27,084 nucleotides of DNA from Gemmatimonas phototrophica (GTDB lineage: Bacteria; Gemmatimonadota; Gemmatimonadetes; Gemmatimonadales; Gemmatimonadaceae): positions 1-27,084 of the forward strand of contig CAMBRJ010000005.1 in assembly GCA_945870175.1 (NCBI GenBank), given 5' to 3'. The translations under genes were made by a program, and so were the position numbers. Under the pieces are notes generated by a model. It worked only from the letters and a program-made list of their open reading frames with translations. It did not search any database and was not told the DNA's origin. Below, piece by piece: positions 15,348 through 24,345 of the stretch (positions are counted from its first letter, which is position 1; the number at the start of each line of letters is the position of its first letter).

Positions 15348-18300
15348 GCGTTTTCCTGCTCTTCTGACGTCGCTCGCCTGCGGCGTCCTGTTTCAGACTA
15401 TGGCGGCGCCGACGGTCGCGAGCGCTCAGGCCTCGCGCGCCGTGGCGGCCGGGCTCTCGGCGCTCGATTCCACCACGTTTACCGCGTTGTCGTGGCGCAA
15501 CATCGGCCCGTTCCGCGGCGGCCGCTCGGTGGCCGCGGTGGGATTGCCGTCGCAGCCGCTCACGTACGTGGCCGGCTACACCGGCGGCGGGTTGTGGCGC
15601 ACCGACGACGCCGGCAACAGCTGGCGCAATATCTCCGACGGCTTCTTCAAGACGGGCTCGGTCGGTGCCATTGCGGTGGCGGCCAGCGACGAGAACGTGA
15701 TCTACGTGGGCATGGGAGAGCATGCGATCCGTGGCCAGTCGTCGACGTACGGCGACGGCATGTACAAGAGCACCGATCAGGGTCGCACCTGGACGCACAT
15801 CGGCCTCGCCACCTCGCGGCAGATCTCGGCCGTGCGCGTGCACCCGAGCAACCCCGACGTGGTGTATGTCGCGGTGCAGGGTGATCGCTGGAAGGGCACG
15901 AGTGATCGCGGCATTTACCGCACGACGGATGGCGGCAAGACGTGGACGCAGCTGCTGAAGGGGGAGAACGCGTTCAGCGGCGCGAGTGATCTCTCGATGG
16001 ACGCCACCAACCCGCGCATTCTGTACGCGGCGATGTGGGATCATCAGCGCACGCCGTGGATGGTACGCAGCGGTGGTGCCGGCAGCGGGATCTGGAAGTC
16101 GGTGGACGGCGGCGATTCGTGGAAGCGCAGTCAGGAAGGGTTGCCGAAGCTGGTGGGCAAGATCGGTGTGTCGGCGTCGCCAGCCAATCCCGATCGCGTG
16201 TACGCGATTGTGGAAGCGGAGAACGGTGGCCTGTTTCGCAGTGACGATGCCGGTAAGACGTGGCGGCAGATGTCGGGCGACCGTCTGATTCAGACGCGCT
16301 CGTGGTATTACATGAACATCACGGCCGATCCGAAGAACGCCGAGGTGGTGTGGGTGAGCAACGCGCCATTGCTCAAGAGCATCGACGGCGGGCGCACGTT
16401 CGCCAATGTGCCCGCCACGCATGGCGACAATCACGGCCTCTGGATCAACCCGACCAATCCGAATTACCTGATCAACGCGAACGATGGCGGCGCATCGATC
16501 TCGCTGGACGGTGGCAAGAGTTGGAGCACGCAGGACAATCAGCCCACGTCGCAGTTTTATCACGTGGCGGTGGATGACGGCTTTCCGTACAAGCTGTACG
16601 GCGGCCAGCAGGACAACAGTTCGGTGATCATCCAGTCGAAGAGCGACGGTGGTAGCATCGGCATTCGCGAGTGGACCGAAGGCCCTGGCTGCGAAAGCGC
16701 CAACATGGGTGTGAGCGCCAAGAATCCGCGCTACGTGTACGGCGGCTGCTATCAGGGGCTCATCGACGAACAGGACGCCACCAATGGTCTTACGCGCACG
16801 ATCATGCCGTGGCCGGAGATGAACCTCACCGAGCCCACCGACAAGACGAAGTACCGCTTCAACTGGACAGCGCCGATCGAAGTGTCGATGCACGATGACA
16901 AGGTCGTGTACCACGGCGGCAACGTGCTGTTCAAGACGACGACGCGCGGACAGAGCTGGACGCCGGTCTCGGGCGACCTCACGCGTAACGACAAGGCGCG
17001 TCAGGGCTGGGGTGGCGGTCCGATCACCAACGAAGGCGCTGGCGGCGAAGTGTACGCCACGATTGTGGTGATCGAAGAGTCGCCGCATGATGCGAACACG
17101 ATGTATGTGGGCACTGACGACGGGCTCATTCAGCGCACACGCGATGGAGCCAAGACGTGGACGAATGTCACGCCGGCCGCGTGGGGCGATGGCCTGGTGA
17201 ACGAGATCGCGATTTCGCCGCACGATGCGGGCACGATCTACGTGTCGTTCCGGAAGGATCGCCTGGGCGACCCGACGCCGCACATTTTCGTGTCGAAGGA
17301 TTACGGTGCCACGTTCACGCGCATCGTGAACGGACTGCGCGACGGGGAGCCGGTACGTGTGGTGCGTGAAGACACCGAGCGCAAAGGCTTGCTCTACGCT
17401 GGCACGGAAACGGGCGTGTACGTGTCGTACGACGCCGGGGCGCAGTGGCTGCCGTTCCGCGGCAACTTCCCGGTGGTGCCGGTGACGGACTTGCAGGTGA
17501 AGCACGGCGACTTGATCGCGGCCACTGAAGGGCGCGCCTTCTGGATTCTCGACGATCTCACGGTGCTGCGTCAGCGCGCCGATGCCATCGAGAAGGCGGC
17601 GATGCACCTGTACGCGCCGCGCGCCGCGGTACTGGCCGGCAGCGGCGGCGGCTTCGGGTCGCCGCGCAACGCGGGCAAGAATCCGCCGTACGGCGCGGTG
17701 ATCAACTTCCGCCTGGCGGCGGCGCCCGATACCGCCGCGACGCTGCTGCTCGAGTTCGTGGATGCCAAGAACACCGTGGTACGCTCGTTCGCCACAAAGG
17801 GTGATTCGATCAACAAGCTCACGGTAAAGGCGGGACTCAATGCGTTCAACTGGAACCTGCGTCGTGCCGCACCGGCGCGGTTGGCGGGCGTACTCCTGTT
17901 TGGTGCGCCGGGTGACGGTGGTGCGCGCGTCGTGCCCGGTACGTACACGGTGCGTCTCACGATGGGCACCACGGTGCTCACGCAGAAGCTCGAGGTGAAG
18001 CAGGACCCGCGTCTCGACGTGCCGGCGCGTGTGGTGGCCGAGCGGGATTCAGTCGCGAACTTGCTGTCGAACCGCATCAATGAAATTCACGAAGCGGTGC
18101 TGCGCGTGCGTGATCTGAAAACGCAGGTGCAGGGCTATGTGACGCGCGCCAAGGAAACGAGTGCGCCGGATACGATCGCCAAGGCGGGTCGCACGCTCAC
18201 GACCAAGCTGGGCGCGCTCGATCCGAAGATGACCACCAAGGCCGGCAATGGTCAGGACATCATCAACTACGCCAACGGCATTAACGGCCAGTACGGCTTC

Positions 18301-18504
18301 CTGCTGGGTCAGGTGGAAGGCAACAGCGAACTCACGCAGCCGGTGAAGGATCGGTTGATGGAGCTCGAGAAGCTGTGGCAGACGCTCAAGGCCGAAGTGG
18401 AGCAGGTGGAAACGGTGGACGTGAATGCGTTCAACGCGCTCCTGCAGAAACACAACGTGCCGGGTGTGATCAGTGGCGCGAAAAAGAAGGGGCCGATTGC
18501 ATGA
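15334..18504 (+). CDS. Large secreted Asp-box (BNR/sortilin-like) propeller protein
   Basis: Protein of 1056 residues with a signal peptide (cleavage after about VASAQ, residue 32). The mature N-terminus LSWRNIGPFRGGRS is typical of a large family often annotated glycosyl hydrolase or sortilin-like, common in Bacteroidota and Gemmatimonadota. I count 11 Asp-box motifs of the type TDDAGNSW, STDQGRTW, TTDGGKTW and SVDGGDSW across about 85-720, which should form one or two many-bladed propellers. A C-terminal part has a beta-sandwich (about 790-890) and a helical segment. Asp-boxes stabilise the fold and are not catalytic, so a sialidase-like activity should not be assumed. The ATG at 15334 is chosen; GTG at 15286 would precede the signal peptide with 16 unlikely residues. 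Its TGA overlaps the next gene's ATG. Confidence 0.85.
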   Translation: MRIPMRFPALLTSLACGVLFQTMAAPTVASAQASRAVAAGLSALDSTTFTALSWRNIGPFRGGRSVAAVGLPSQPLTYVAGYTGGGLWRTDDAGNSWRNISDGFFKTGSVGAIAVAASDENVIYVGMGEHAIRGQSSTYGDGMYKSTDQGRTWTHIGLATSRQISAVRVHPSNPDVVYVAVQGDRWKGTSDRGIYRTTDGGKTWTQLLKGENAFSGASDLSMDATNPRILYAAMWDHQRTPWMVRSGGAGSGIWKSVDGGDSWKRSQEGLPKLVGKIGVSASPANPDRVYAIVEAENGGLFRSDDAGKTWRQMSGDRLIQTRSWYYMNITADPKNAEVVWVSNAPLLKSIDGGRTFANVPATHGDNHGLWINPTNPNYLINANDGGASISLDGGKSWSTQDNQPTSQFYHVAVDDGFPYKLYGGQQDNSSVIIQSKSDGGSIGIREWTEGPGCESANMGVSAKNPRYVYGGCYQGLIDEQDATNGLTRTIMPWPEMNLTEPTDKTKYRFNWTAPIEVSMHDDKVVYHGGNVLFKTTTRGQSWTPVSGDLTRNDKARQGWGGGPITNEGAGGEVYATIVVIEESPHDANTMYVGTDDGLIQRTRDGAKTWTNVTPAAWGDGLVNEIAISPHDAGTIYVSFRKDRLGDPTPHIFVSKDYGATFTRIVNGLRDGEPVRVVREDTERKGLLYAGTETGVYVSYDAGAQWLPFRGNFPVVPVTDLQVKHGDLIAATEGRAFWILDDLTVLRQRADAIEKAAMHLYAPRAAVLAGSGGGFGSPRNAGKNPPYGAVINFRLAAAPDTAATLLLEFVDAKNTVVRSFATKGDSINKLTVKAGLNAFNWNLRRAAPARLAGVLLFGAPGDGGARVVPGTYTVRLTMGTTVLTQKLEVKQDPRLDVPARVVAERDSVANLLSNRINEIHEAVLRVRDLKTQVQGYVTRAKETSAPDTIAKAGRTLTTKLGALDPKMTTKAGNGQDIINYANGINGQYGFLLGQVEGNSELTQPVKDRLMELEKLWQTLKAEVEQVETVDVNAFNALLQKHNVPGVISGAKKKGPIA

Positions 18505-19763
18505 CAGCAGTGATGAGTGTTGGGTTTCGAGTGGTGAGTGTGACGGCGCTGGCGGTCGGGTTGGCCACGCCCGCGCTGGCGCAGAAGAAGAGCGCGATGG
18601 TCGCGCCGTACGTGCCGCCGGCGGGGGCGTGGGAACGCCGCTCTCCCTCGGCGATGGGAATGGATTCGGTGAAGTTGGCGGCGGCGATCGCGTTTGCGAT
18701 CGAGAAGGAGAGCAAGACACCGCGTGATCTCGAGCTCAATCACTACCAGAGCTTTGGTCGCGAGCCGTTCGGGGCGGCGATCGGACCGCTGGCACCGCGT
18801 GGTGGCGCCACGGGTGTGATCGTGCGCAAAGGCTACGTGGTGGCCACGTGGGGTGATCCGAACGCGGTCGAGATCACCAATAGCGTGACGAAGAGTTTCC
18901 TGAGCACGGTGGTGGGACTCGCCTTTGATGCGGGTCGCATTCGCAGTGTGGATGACACGGTGTCGCAGGTGAGGCCACCGATTCTGCGGGCGTATCCGAA
19001 CAGCACAGGACTCGGTGCCGATTGGCCAGGCGATGCCAAGTGGCTACGCCCGTTCGACAGTCCGCACAATAAACGGCTCACGTGGGATCACCTGCTGCGT
19101 CAGGTGAGCGACTGGGAAGGCACGCTGTGGGGCAAGCCCGAGTGGGCCGATCGTCCGGCACCGCAGGTGAACACGTGGACCACACGCCCACGCGTGGAGC
19201 CGGGTTCGGCGTACGAGTACAACGACACGCGCGTGAACGTGCTGGCGCTGGCGGCGTTGCAGGTATGGCGTCAGCCGCTGCCGGACATTCTGCGTGACAA
19301 AATCATGGAGCCGATTGGCGCGTCGAACACGTGGCGCTGGTACGGCTACGACAACTCGTGGATCGTGCTCGACGGCAAGCTGGTGCAGTCGGTGAGCGGT
19401 GGCGGCCACTGGGGCGGCGGCATGATGATCAACGCGTGGGACATGGCGCGTTTCGGATTGCTCACGCAGCGCCGCGGCGTGTGGGGCGGCAAGCAGCTGC
19501 TCTCCGAGGCCTGGGTGACCAAGGCCCTCACGCCCACGCCGGCGCAGCCGACGTACGGCTACATGAACTGGTTCGTGAACACCGACCGCAAGTACGTGCC
19601 GGCGGCACCGCCGCAGGCCTTCGTGCACGTTGGCGCCGGCAACAACATCATTTACGTGGACCCGGTGAACGATGTGGTTGCGGTGGTGCGCTGGATCGAC
19701 AGCAATGCGTCGGTGAACGGATTCGTGGAACGGCTGCTGGCGGCGTTGCCGCCGGCGAAATAG
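18501..19763 (+). CDS. Exported serine hydrolase, beta-lactamase class C / PBP-like fold
   Basis: Protein of 420 residues with a signal peptide (cleavage after about PALAQ, residue 28). The active-site motif SVTK gives nucleophile Ser128 and Lys131. The second motif is Tyr240 in YEYNDT, with Asp at the place of the usual Asn in YxN. The third is HVG (376-378), in place of KTG, as in many non-lactamase members. These features suit an esterase, peptidase or D-aminoacyl hydrolase rather than an antibiotic-degrading enzyme. Its ATG overlaps the TGA of the propeller gene (ATGA), so the two proteins are coupled and possibly act on one extracytoplasmic substrate. A start at 18375 would lie inside the preceding gene and is rejected. 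Confidence 0.88.
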   Translation: MTAVMSVGFRVVSVTALAVGLATPALAQKKSAMVAPYVPPAGAWERRSPSAMGMDSVKLAAAIAFAIEKESKTPRDLELNHYQSFGREPFGAAIGPLAPRGGATGVIVRKGYVVATWGDPNAVEITNSVTKSFLSTVVGLAFDAGRIRSVDDTVSQVRPPILRAYPNSTGLGADWPGDAKWLRPFDSPHNKRLTWDHLLRQVSDWEGTLWGKPEWADRPAPQVNTWTTRPRVEPGSAYEYNDTRVNVLALAALQVWRQPLPDILRDKIMEPIGASNTWRWYGYDNSWIVLDGKLVQSVSGGGHWGGGMMINAWDMARFGLLTQRRGVWGGKQLLSEAWVTKALTPTPAQPTYGYMNWFVNTDRKYVPAAPPQAFVHVGAGNNIIYVDPVNDVVAVVRWIDSNASVNGFVERLLAALPPAK

Positions 19764-19805
19764 CCCGCGCGGCGGCGCCATCTCTGCGTTACCTACGAGG
19801 TACCG

Positions 19806-20786
19806 ATGCGATTGGTCCGATGTGTGCGGCTTTCCATTCTCGCGCTCGTGTGGCTCCCCGCGTGCAACAGCGCCGTCTCCGATCCCCCGCCGGTCGCACC
19901 GATGACACCGCCGGTGACACCGGTGGCCGACTCCTGGACCGTCAGTGGCGGCACCGCGGCGCTCAACATGCAGTCGGCATGGAGTCGTGGCGCGGTCACC
20001 TATGTGGGCGGTGCCACCGGTGTGTACCGCTCGGACGATGCCGGCGCGACGTTTCGCCCGTCGAACACCGGCAACGACGCCGTTGGACCCACGCGTGGCT
20101 TCGCGGATGACGCGACGTATCTCTACTCGGCCACCAGCCAAGGTGTCTTTCGCAGCAGTGATGCGGGTGCCACATGGGGCGCGCGTAGCATCGGCATGAC
20201 CGAGACGCGTACCAGCGGGATCGTGAAGGCTGGCACGCGACTGTACGTGGTGGGGCCGAGCGGTGTCTTCCGCTCCGACAATCAGGGCGACAGCTGGGCG
20301 GCGGCCGGGCTGGCCGGGGTGGACGTGCGCAGCATCGCGGCACTCGGCGATGTGGTGTTCGTGGGCACGGTCGGATCCGGGGTCATGAAGAGCGTCGATG
20401 GCGGGACCACCTGGGTACCCAGCAACACCGGACTGACGGCCACCACCTTTCGCGCCATCGAGGCGAAGGGCACCAGCCTTTTTCTCGGCGGTGAGATCGG
20501 GACGGGAGTCTTCCGTTCCACTGACGGCGGCGCGACTTGGTCCCAGCTGGCGGGAGGGCTCCCCCCCTCCACGTATCGCGGCTTTGCCAGCAACGCGCAG
20601 TTCATCGTGGCCGGCGCGTTCGGTTTAGGCGTGTTCTACTCGAAGACCAACGGCGACACATGGGCCGAGCTGAACACCGGTCTCGGTGACAAGACCATTT
20701 TTGATCTGGTCATCAGCAACGGATTTCTCGTGGCGGCCACGAACACGGGCGGGGCGTTCCGCATTCCGCTGTCGGCCCTGAAGTAG
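19806..20786 (+). CDS. Small Asp-box propeller lipoprotein
   Basis: Protein of 326 residues. The lipoprotein signal ends in lipobox LPAC (Cys20), followed by a proline-rich linker with repeated PPV. The remainder holds six Asp-box units at about 75-310: RSDDAGATF, SSDAGATW, SDNQGDSW, SVDGGTTW, STDGGATW and SKTNGDTW, each preceded by GVF/GVY/GVM and followed by a NTGL-type turn. This is enough for one six- or seven-bladed propeller anchored to a membrane. GAGG five bases before the ATG at 19806 is a good ribosome site. It is 42 bases after the hydrolase gene, so it may belong to the same unit. Binding partner unknown. Confidence 0.85.
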   Translation: MRLVRCVRLSILALVWLPACNSAVSDPPPVAPMTPPVTPVADSWTVSGGTAALNMQSAWSRGAVTYVGGATGVYRSDDAGATFRPSNTGNDAVGPTRGFADDATYLYSATSQGVFRSSDAGATWGARSIGMTETRTSGIVKAGTRLYVVGPSGVFRSDNQGDSWAAAGLAGVDVRSIAALGDVVFVGTVGSGVMKSVDGGTTWVPSNTGLTATTFRAIEAKGTSLFLGGEIGTGVFRSTDGGATWSQLAGGLPPSTYRGFASNAQFIVAGAFGLGVFYSKTNGDTWAELNTGLGDKTIFDLVISNGFLVAATNTGGAFRIPLSALK

Positions 20787-20976
20787 GCACCGCGAATTCG
20801 ATAAGACGGTCGGCATTTACGCGCCCATTCGGCAGTCGCGCGAGACCACTCGTCGGGCTTCTCGCATCTCGCTGCGCCGCGTTGTACTTTGCGCATGAGC
20901 TCGGTTTGCTGCACAGTGACGGCAGCCATGTACCGCTCGTGCGGATGAAGTCGGATCGAACCATGTTGGAGGCCAC

Positions 20977-22605
20977 ATGGTTGAACAGGGACGCGCGGGC
21001 GAAATGCCCGCTCACGCTACGGAGACCGTCCAGGAAGCGACCGCAGATTTTTCTCCGTCGAGCGACGGGGTCGATGCGTCGATGCTGACTCGTCGGGCCT
21101 GGCTCCGGAGTGGGATTGCGGTGGCAGCCGGCGCGGCCGCGGTTGGCGCGGTCCCGGAGCGGAGTGAGGCACAAGCGTCCTCCAATCGCTACGGCTCCGT
21201 CTTCAGCCAGCTTGGTCAGCAGGTGACATGGCGGTCACCGGAACTGCGGTTGCTTCGCCGCATTTCGCTGGGCATCACGGCGGCCGAGGTGTCGCGCGTT
21301 CAGCGGTTGGGGTACGGGGCGTATCTCGAGGAGCAGTTGGCCTGGGAAGCGATCGACGACCGCGCCTGCGAGGAGCACTTGGCGCGTGGGTTTTCCGATT
21401 TTGAAGCGCTGACGCCCCGGGACACGCTGGTTCACCAGGCAGCCAACACGCTGGGGCCGTACGTCCTGGATCCCTACCAGCGTTACGTGGCCGAGCGCGC
21501 AATTCTGGGCACGCGGCAGCTTCAGGAGCGCATGGTGGAGTTCTGGACCGACCACTTTCACGTGAATCTGTGGGTGTTTGGCGGTCTCAAGCCGTTTCAT
21601 GATCTGGTGGCGATTCGTCCGTTGGCCCTCGCGTCTGTCGGCGCCTTGGTCCGTGCCACCATGCGCAGTCCCGCCATGCTGCACTACCTGGACCAGGTGT
21701 GGAGTACCAAGTGGGGGGTGAACGAGAACTATGCCCGCGAGCTGATGGAGCTGCACACGGTGGGCGTCGAAGGCGGATACACGCAGCAGGATGTGCATGG
21801 GCTTGCGCGCATCCTCACCGGGTGGTCGGTGGACGAGCGAGGCGAGTTCGAGTACAAAGCATACAACCATGACTTCGGCGCCAAGTCGTGCTTCGGCATG
21901 ACCTTTCCTGAGACGCCGCCGGGCCCTCGCACGGCGGGCATGGAGCAGGGCGTCGCCTTCGGCGAACACCTCATCCGTCATCCGAAGACCAAACGGTATA
22001 TCGCCACCAAGTTGCTGAAATGGTTTGTGTCGCCCACGCCCAGTGCGACACAGGTGCAAGCTGTCGTGAACGCCTACGGTGAGGAGGGCGACATCAAGGC
22101 CATGTTACGCGTGGTCTTGTCACCGGCGAATGTCCAGCGGGCACCAGCCAAGCTGAAACGGCCGTTTCATTTTGTCGTGTCCGCCATACGGGGGACCGGC
22201 GCCGAGGTCAGTTCGCGTGTGAACTACCGCACGGACAACGACGGCATCGGGGGGATTCTGGGGTCGCTTGGGCATGCCGTCGGCAACTGGCAGACGCCGG
22301 ACGGCTACCCTGACCGCGCGGATTTCTGGGCGGGCATGATCGTGGATCGGTGGAATGCGACAGAGCAACTCGCGCAGAACGGGAACACGAGCCGCGGCAG
22401 CGTCATCACCGACTTCGCGGGGTTTGTCGAGGATGGCACGGTGGACGGCGTGGTCGCTGGCATGAATAGGCGCCTGTTTGGTGGCGAGATGTCCGCGCCG
22501 CTGGCCACCGAGATTCGCAATACGCTCCGCTCCGGGGTGACGACGAGTCGGCTGCAGAACGCGGTCCGTCTCGCGCTCATCTCCCCCGAATTTCAGTTCT
22601 ACTGA
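20977..22605 (+). CDS. Tat-exported DUF1800 family protein
   Basis: Protein of 542 residues. The Tat motif is TRRAWLR (Arg39-Arg40), followed by the hydrophobic core GIAVAAGAAAVGAV. The family signatures are LLRRISLGIT, FWTDHFHVNLW, NENYARELMELHTVG, ILTGWSV and the terminal SPEFQFY. DUF1800 proteins are secreted and nearly always encoded beside DUF1501 proteins; their biochemical function is not established. The ATG at 20977 is preferred because GGAGG (20968-20972) lies four bases upstream, although it gives an unusually long 38-residue n-region; ATG at 21082 would place the Tat motif at the very N-terminus. The 190 bases before this gene hold no other feature I can support. Confidence 0.88.
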   Translation: MVEQGRAGEMPAHATETVQEATADFSPSSDGVDASMLTRRAWLRSGIAVAAGAAAVGAVPERSEAQASSNRYGSVFSQLGQQVTWRSPELRLLRRISLGITAAEVSRVQRLGYGAYLEEQLAWEAIDDRACEEHLARGFSDFEALTPRDTLVHQAANTLGPYVLDPYQRYVAERAILGTRQLQERMVEFWTDHFHVNLWVFGGLKPFHDLVAIRPLALASVGALVRATMRSPAMLHYLDQVWSTKWGVNENYARELMELHTVGVEGGYTQQDVHGLARILTGWSVDERGEFEYKAYNHDFGAKSCFGMTFPETPPGPRTAGMEQGVAFGEHLIRHPKTKRYIATKLLKWFVSPTPSATQVQAVVNAYGEEGDIKAMLRVVLSPANVQRAPAKLKRPFHFVVSAIRGTGAEVSSRVNYRTDNDGIGGILGSLGHAVGNWQTPDGYPDRADFWAGMIVDRWNATEQLAQNGNTSRGSVITDFAGFVEDGTVDGVVAGMNRRLFGGEMSAPLATEIRNTLRSGVTTSRLQNAVRLALISPEFQFY

Positions 22606-22615
22606 GGAGCCACGC

Positions 22616-23893
22616 ATGTCCGACCGTCACGAGCGCCCCGTGGGGTGCAACGAGTATGAGCAGGTGCATCGTCGCCGGTTCCTTCAGTGGGCGGGCGCCG
22701 GTGCCGCGGCGACGGTGGTTCCGGCGTGGATGCCGGAGATGCGCTTCGCCGAGTCGGCGGACACCGCCCGCGACATCATCGTGTCGATCTTCCTGCGTGG
22801 CGGCGCCGATGGCCTCTCGATGGTGGTCCCGTTCGCCGATGCGGCGTACTATCGCGGCCGACCCACCATTTCTGTGCCTCGGCCGGATTCGACATCCCCC
22901 AATCGGGGCAGTGCGCTCGACGATCACTTCATGCTGCCACCCGCGATGCGGGCCTTGCTGGCGCCGTACCGGGCGGGCGACCTGCTGTTCGTCCAAGCGG
23001 CGGGGCAGCGGTACACGAAATCACGATCGCACTTCGAGGCGGAGCGGTACCTCGAACAGGGGAAGCCGGATGATTATCTCATCCAGAGCGGATGGCTCGC
23101 TCGGCATCTGGCGATGGTCCCCCCATTGAATGCGGACGCCTCTCTTCGGGCGATCTCGGTCACGTATGGCATCCCCCACACCCTGACGGGGGCGCCCCGC
23201 ACGCTGTCGATCCCCAGACCCGACCAGTTTCAGGTCAACACGCCGTCGGAGCTGGCGCTCCAGCGACTGTACAGCACCGCGTGGGCGCCGCTCCGTGACA
23301 GCGCCATGGACGCGCTTGGCACCGCCAACATGCTGCGCATGCTGGACTTCGACGGCTACCGTTCCTCGAATGGGGCGACGTATGGCACCGACAATTTCGG
23401 ACAGGCGCTCAAGTCGATCGCCGTGCTGATCAGGGGTGAGGTTGGGCTCGAGGCGGCGCACGTGGATCTCGGCGCCTGGGACACACATGCCAATCAGGGC
23501 ACCGTCGGTGGTTCGATGGCCGGCGTCATGGAGGAGCTGGCCGCGGGGCTCGGCGCGTTCTGGCAGGACGTGATGCAAGGCGCCCGGTCCACCCGAGTGA
23601 CGCTGGTGGTCACCACGGAGTTCGGGCGCAACGCGCGCGAGAATGGCTCGATGGGGACAGACCATGGCAGGGCCAGCGTGATGTTCGTGATGGGTCCCGC
23701 GATTGCTGGCGGGCGGGTCCTCACCGACTGGCCGGGGCTCGAGCGGGAAGAGCTCGAAGACGGTCAGGACCTTCGGGTGACCATCGATACGCGCGACGTG
23801 CTTGCCGAGATCGTCCAACGCCGTCTGAGCAACTCGAACCTGTCGGTGGTGTTCCCCGATTATCTCCCGCGTTTCCGTGGAGTCACGAGATGA
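22616..23893 (+). CDS. Tat-exported DUF1501 family protein
   Basis: Protein of 425 residues with Tat motif HRRRFLQ (19-24) and core WAGAGAAATVV. Family signatures are FLRGGADGLSMVVP, SRSHFEAE, DLGAWDTHANQG and TTEFGRNARENG followed by GTDHG. DUF1501 proteins are distant relatives of the alkaline phosphatase/sulfatase superfamily, and the conserved Asp and His residues in these motifs would fit metal binding, but no reaction is known. The ribosome site GAGGAG lies six bases before the ATG, and the gene follows DUF1800 after 10 bases. Its TGA overlaps the ATG of the collagen-like gene (ATGA). The two Tat signals imply both partners fold before export, which often means a cofactor or early complex formation. 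Confidence 0.9.
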   Translation: MSDRHERPVGCNEYEQVHRRRFLQWAGAGAAATVVPAWMPEMRFAESADTARDIIVSIFLRGGADGLSMVVPFADAAYYRGRPTISVPRPDSTSPNRGSALDDHFMLPPAMRALLAPYRAGDLLFVQAAGQRYTKSRSHFEAERYLEQGKPDDYLIQSGWLARHLAMVPPLNADASLRAISVTYGIPHTLTGAPRTLSIPRPDQFQVNTPSELALQRLYSTAWAPLRDSAMDALGTANMLRMLDFDGYRSSNGATYGTDNFGQALKSIAVLIRGEVGLEAAHVDLGAWDTHANQGTVGGSMAGVMEELAAGLGAFWQDVMQGARSTRVTLVVTTEFGRNARENGSMGTDHGRASVMFVMGPAIAGGRVLTDWPGLEREELEDGQDLRVTIDTRDVLAEIVQRRLSNSNLSVVFPDYLPRFRGVTR

Positions 23894-24345
23894 AGGTGAT
23901 GCGCGTGGTGTGGTTCGCGGCGACCTTGTTGGGCGCGACGGCCTGTGAGGGGGCGATGGGCCCGGCTGGCCCGCAGGGTCCGGCGGGTCCGGCCGGTCCA
24001 CAGGGGGCGCCGGGGGGTCAGGGGCAAACCGGTCCCACTGGTCCTGCCGGTCCGCAGGGGCCGCAGGGGCCGTCCGGTCTGGTGAACCGATCCGAGGCCA
24101 CCGGCCTGTTTGACGCATCGGGGTCGTACACGATGACCTTGCCGTCCGCCTCGGTGGCCAACAACAAGCTGCCCTTTGTGGCATGCTGGATGTCCATCGA
24201 TGGCCAGGCCTGGATTTCCGTGAGCCAAGCACCGGCGCTCGCGGGTGATGTTTTTTGCGGCCTCACGGGTATTGGGACGGCTCCCGGCGTGACCATCGTG
24301 AATGGCGTGGCGGGTTGGCGGTACTATTTGCTTGCCATGTGGTAA
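23890..24345 (+). CDS. Collagen-like lipoprotein
   Basis: Protein of 151 residues. A signal peptide ends in a probable but non-ideal lipobox ATAC (Cys19). From Gly21 there are 14 uninterrupted Gly-X-Y triplets (residues 21-62), mostly GPA, GPQ and GPT, long enough for a short triple helix. The C-terminal 85 residues are a small beta-rich domain with two cysteines (FVACWMS and DVFCGLT) that may form a disulfide and act as a trimerisation head. The layout of membrane anchor, collagen stalk and globular head resembles bacterial collagen-like surface proteins. The ATG overlaps the DUF1501 stop codon (ATGA) and its own TAA overlaps the next ATG (TAATG), so expression is locked to the neighbours. 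Function is unknown. Confidence 0.85.
   Translation: MKVMRVVWFAATLLGATACEGAMGPAGPQGPAGPAGPQGAPGGQGQTGPTGPAGPQGPQGPSGLVNRSEATGLFDASGSYTMTLPSASVANNKLPFVACWMSIDGQAWISVSQAPALAGDVFCGLTGIGTAPGVTIVNGVAGWRYYLLAMW

Noticed and set aside
15175..17607. An 810-codon open frame on the minus strand opposite the propeller gene
   Set aside because: Its translation is rich in Arg, His, Ala and Val with no domain, signal or ribosome site. It lies antisense to a well-supported gene with strong GC third-position bias, which suppresses stop codons in this antisense frame.
15334..18504. Calling the large propeller protein a sialidase or glycosidase
   Set aside because: Asp-boxes are structural, and I cannot identify the arginine triad or acidic pair of sialidases in the sequence.
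20787..20976. Small genes in the gap before the DUF1800 gene
   Set aside because: Short frames here run into neighbouring genes, lack ribosome sites and have no recognisable content; I see no RNA gene or terminator either.
24255..24344. Upstream extension of the large lipoprotein
   Set aside because: It overlaps the collagen-like gene and would move the lipoprotein signal away from the N-terminus; the TAATG junction gives a natural start.
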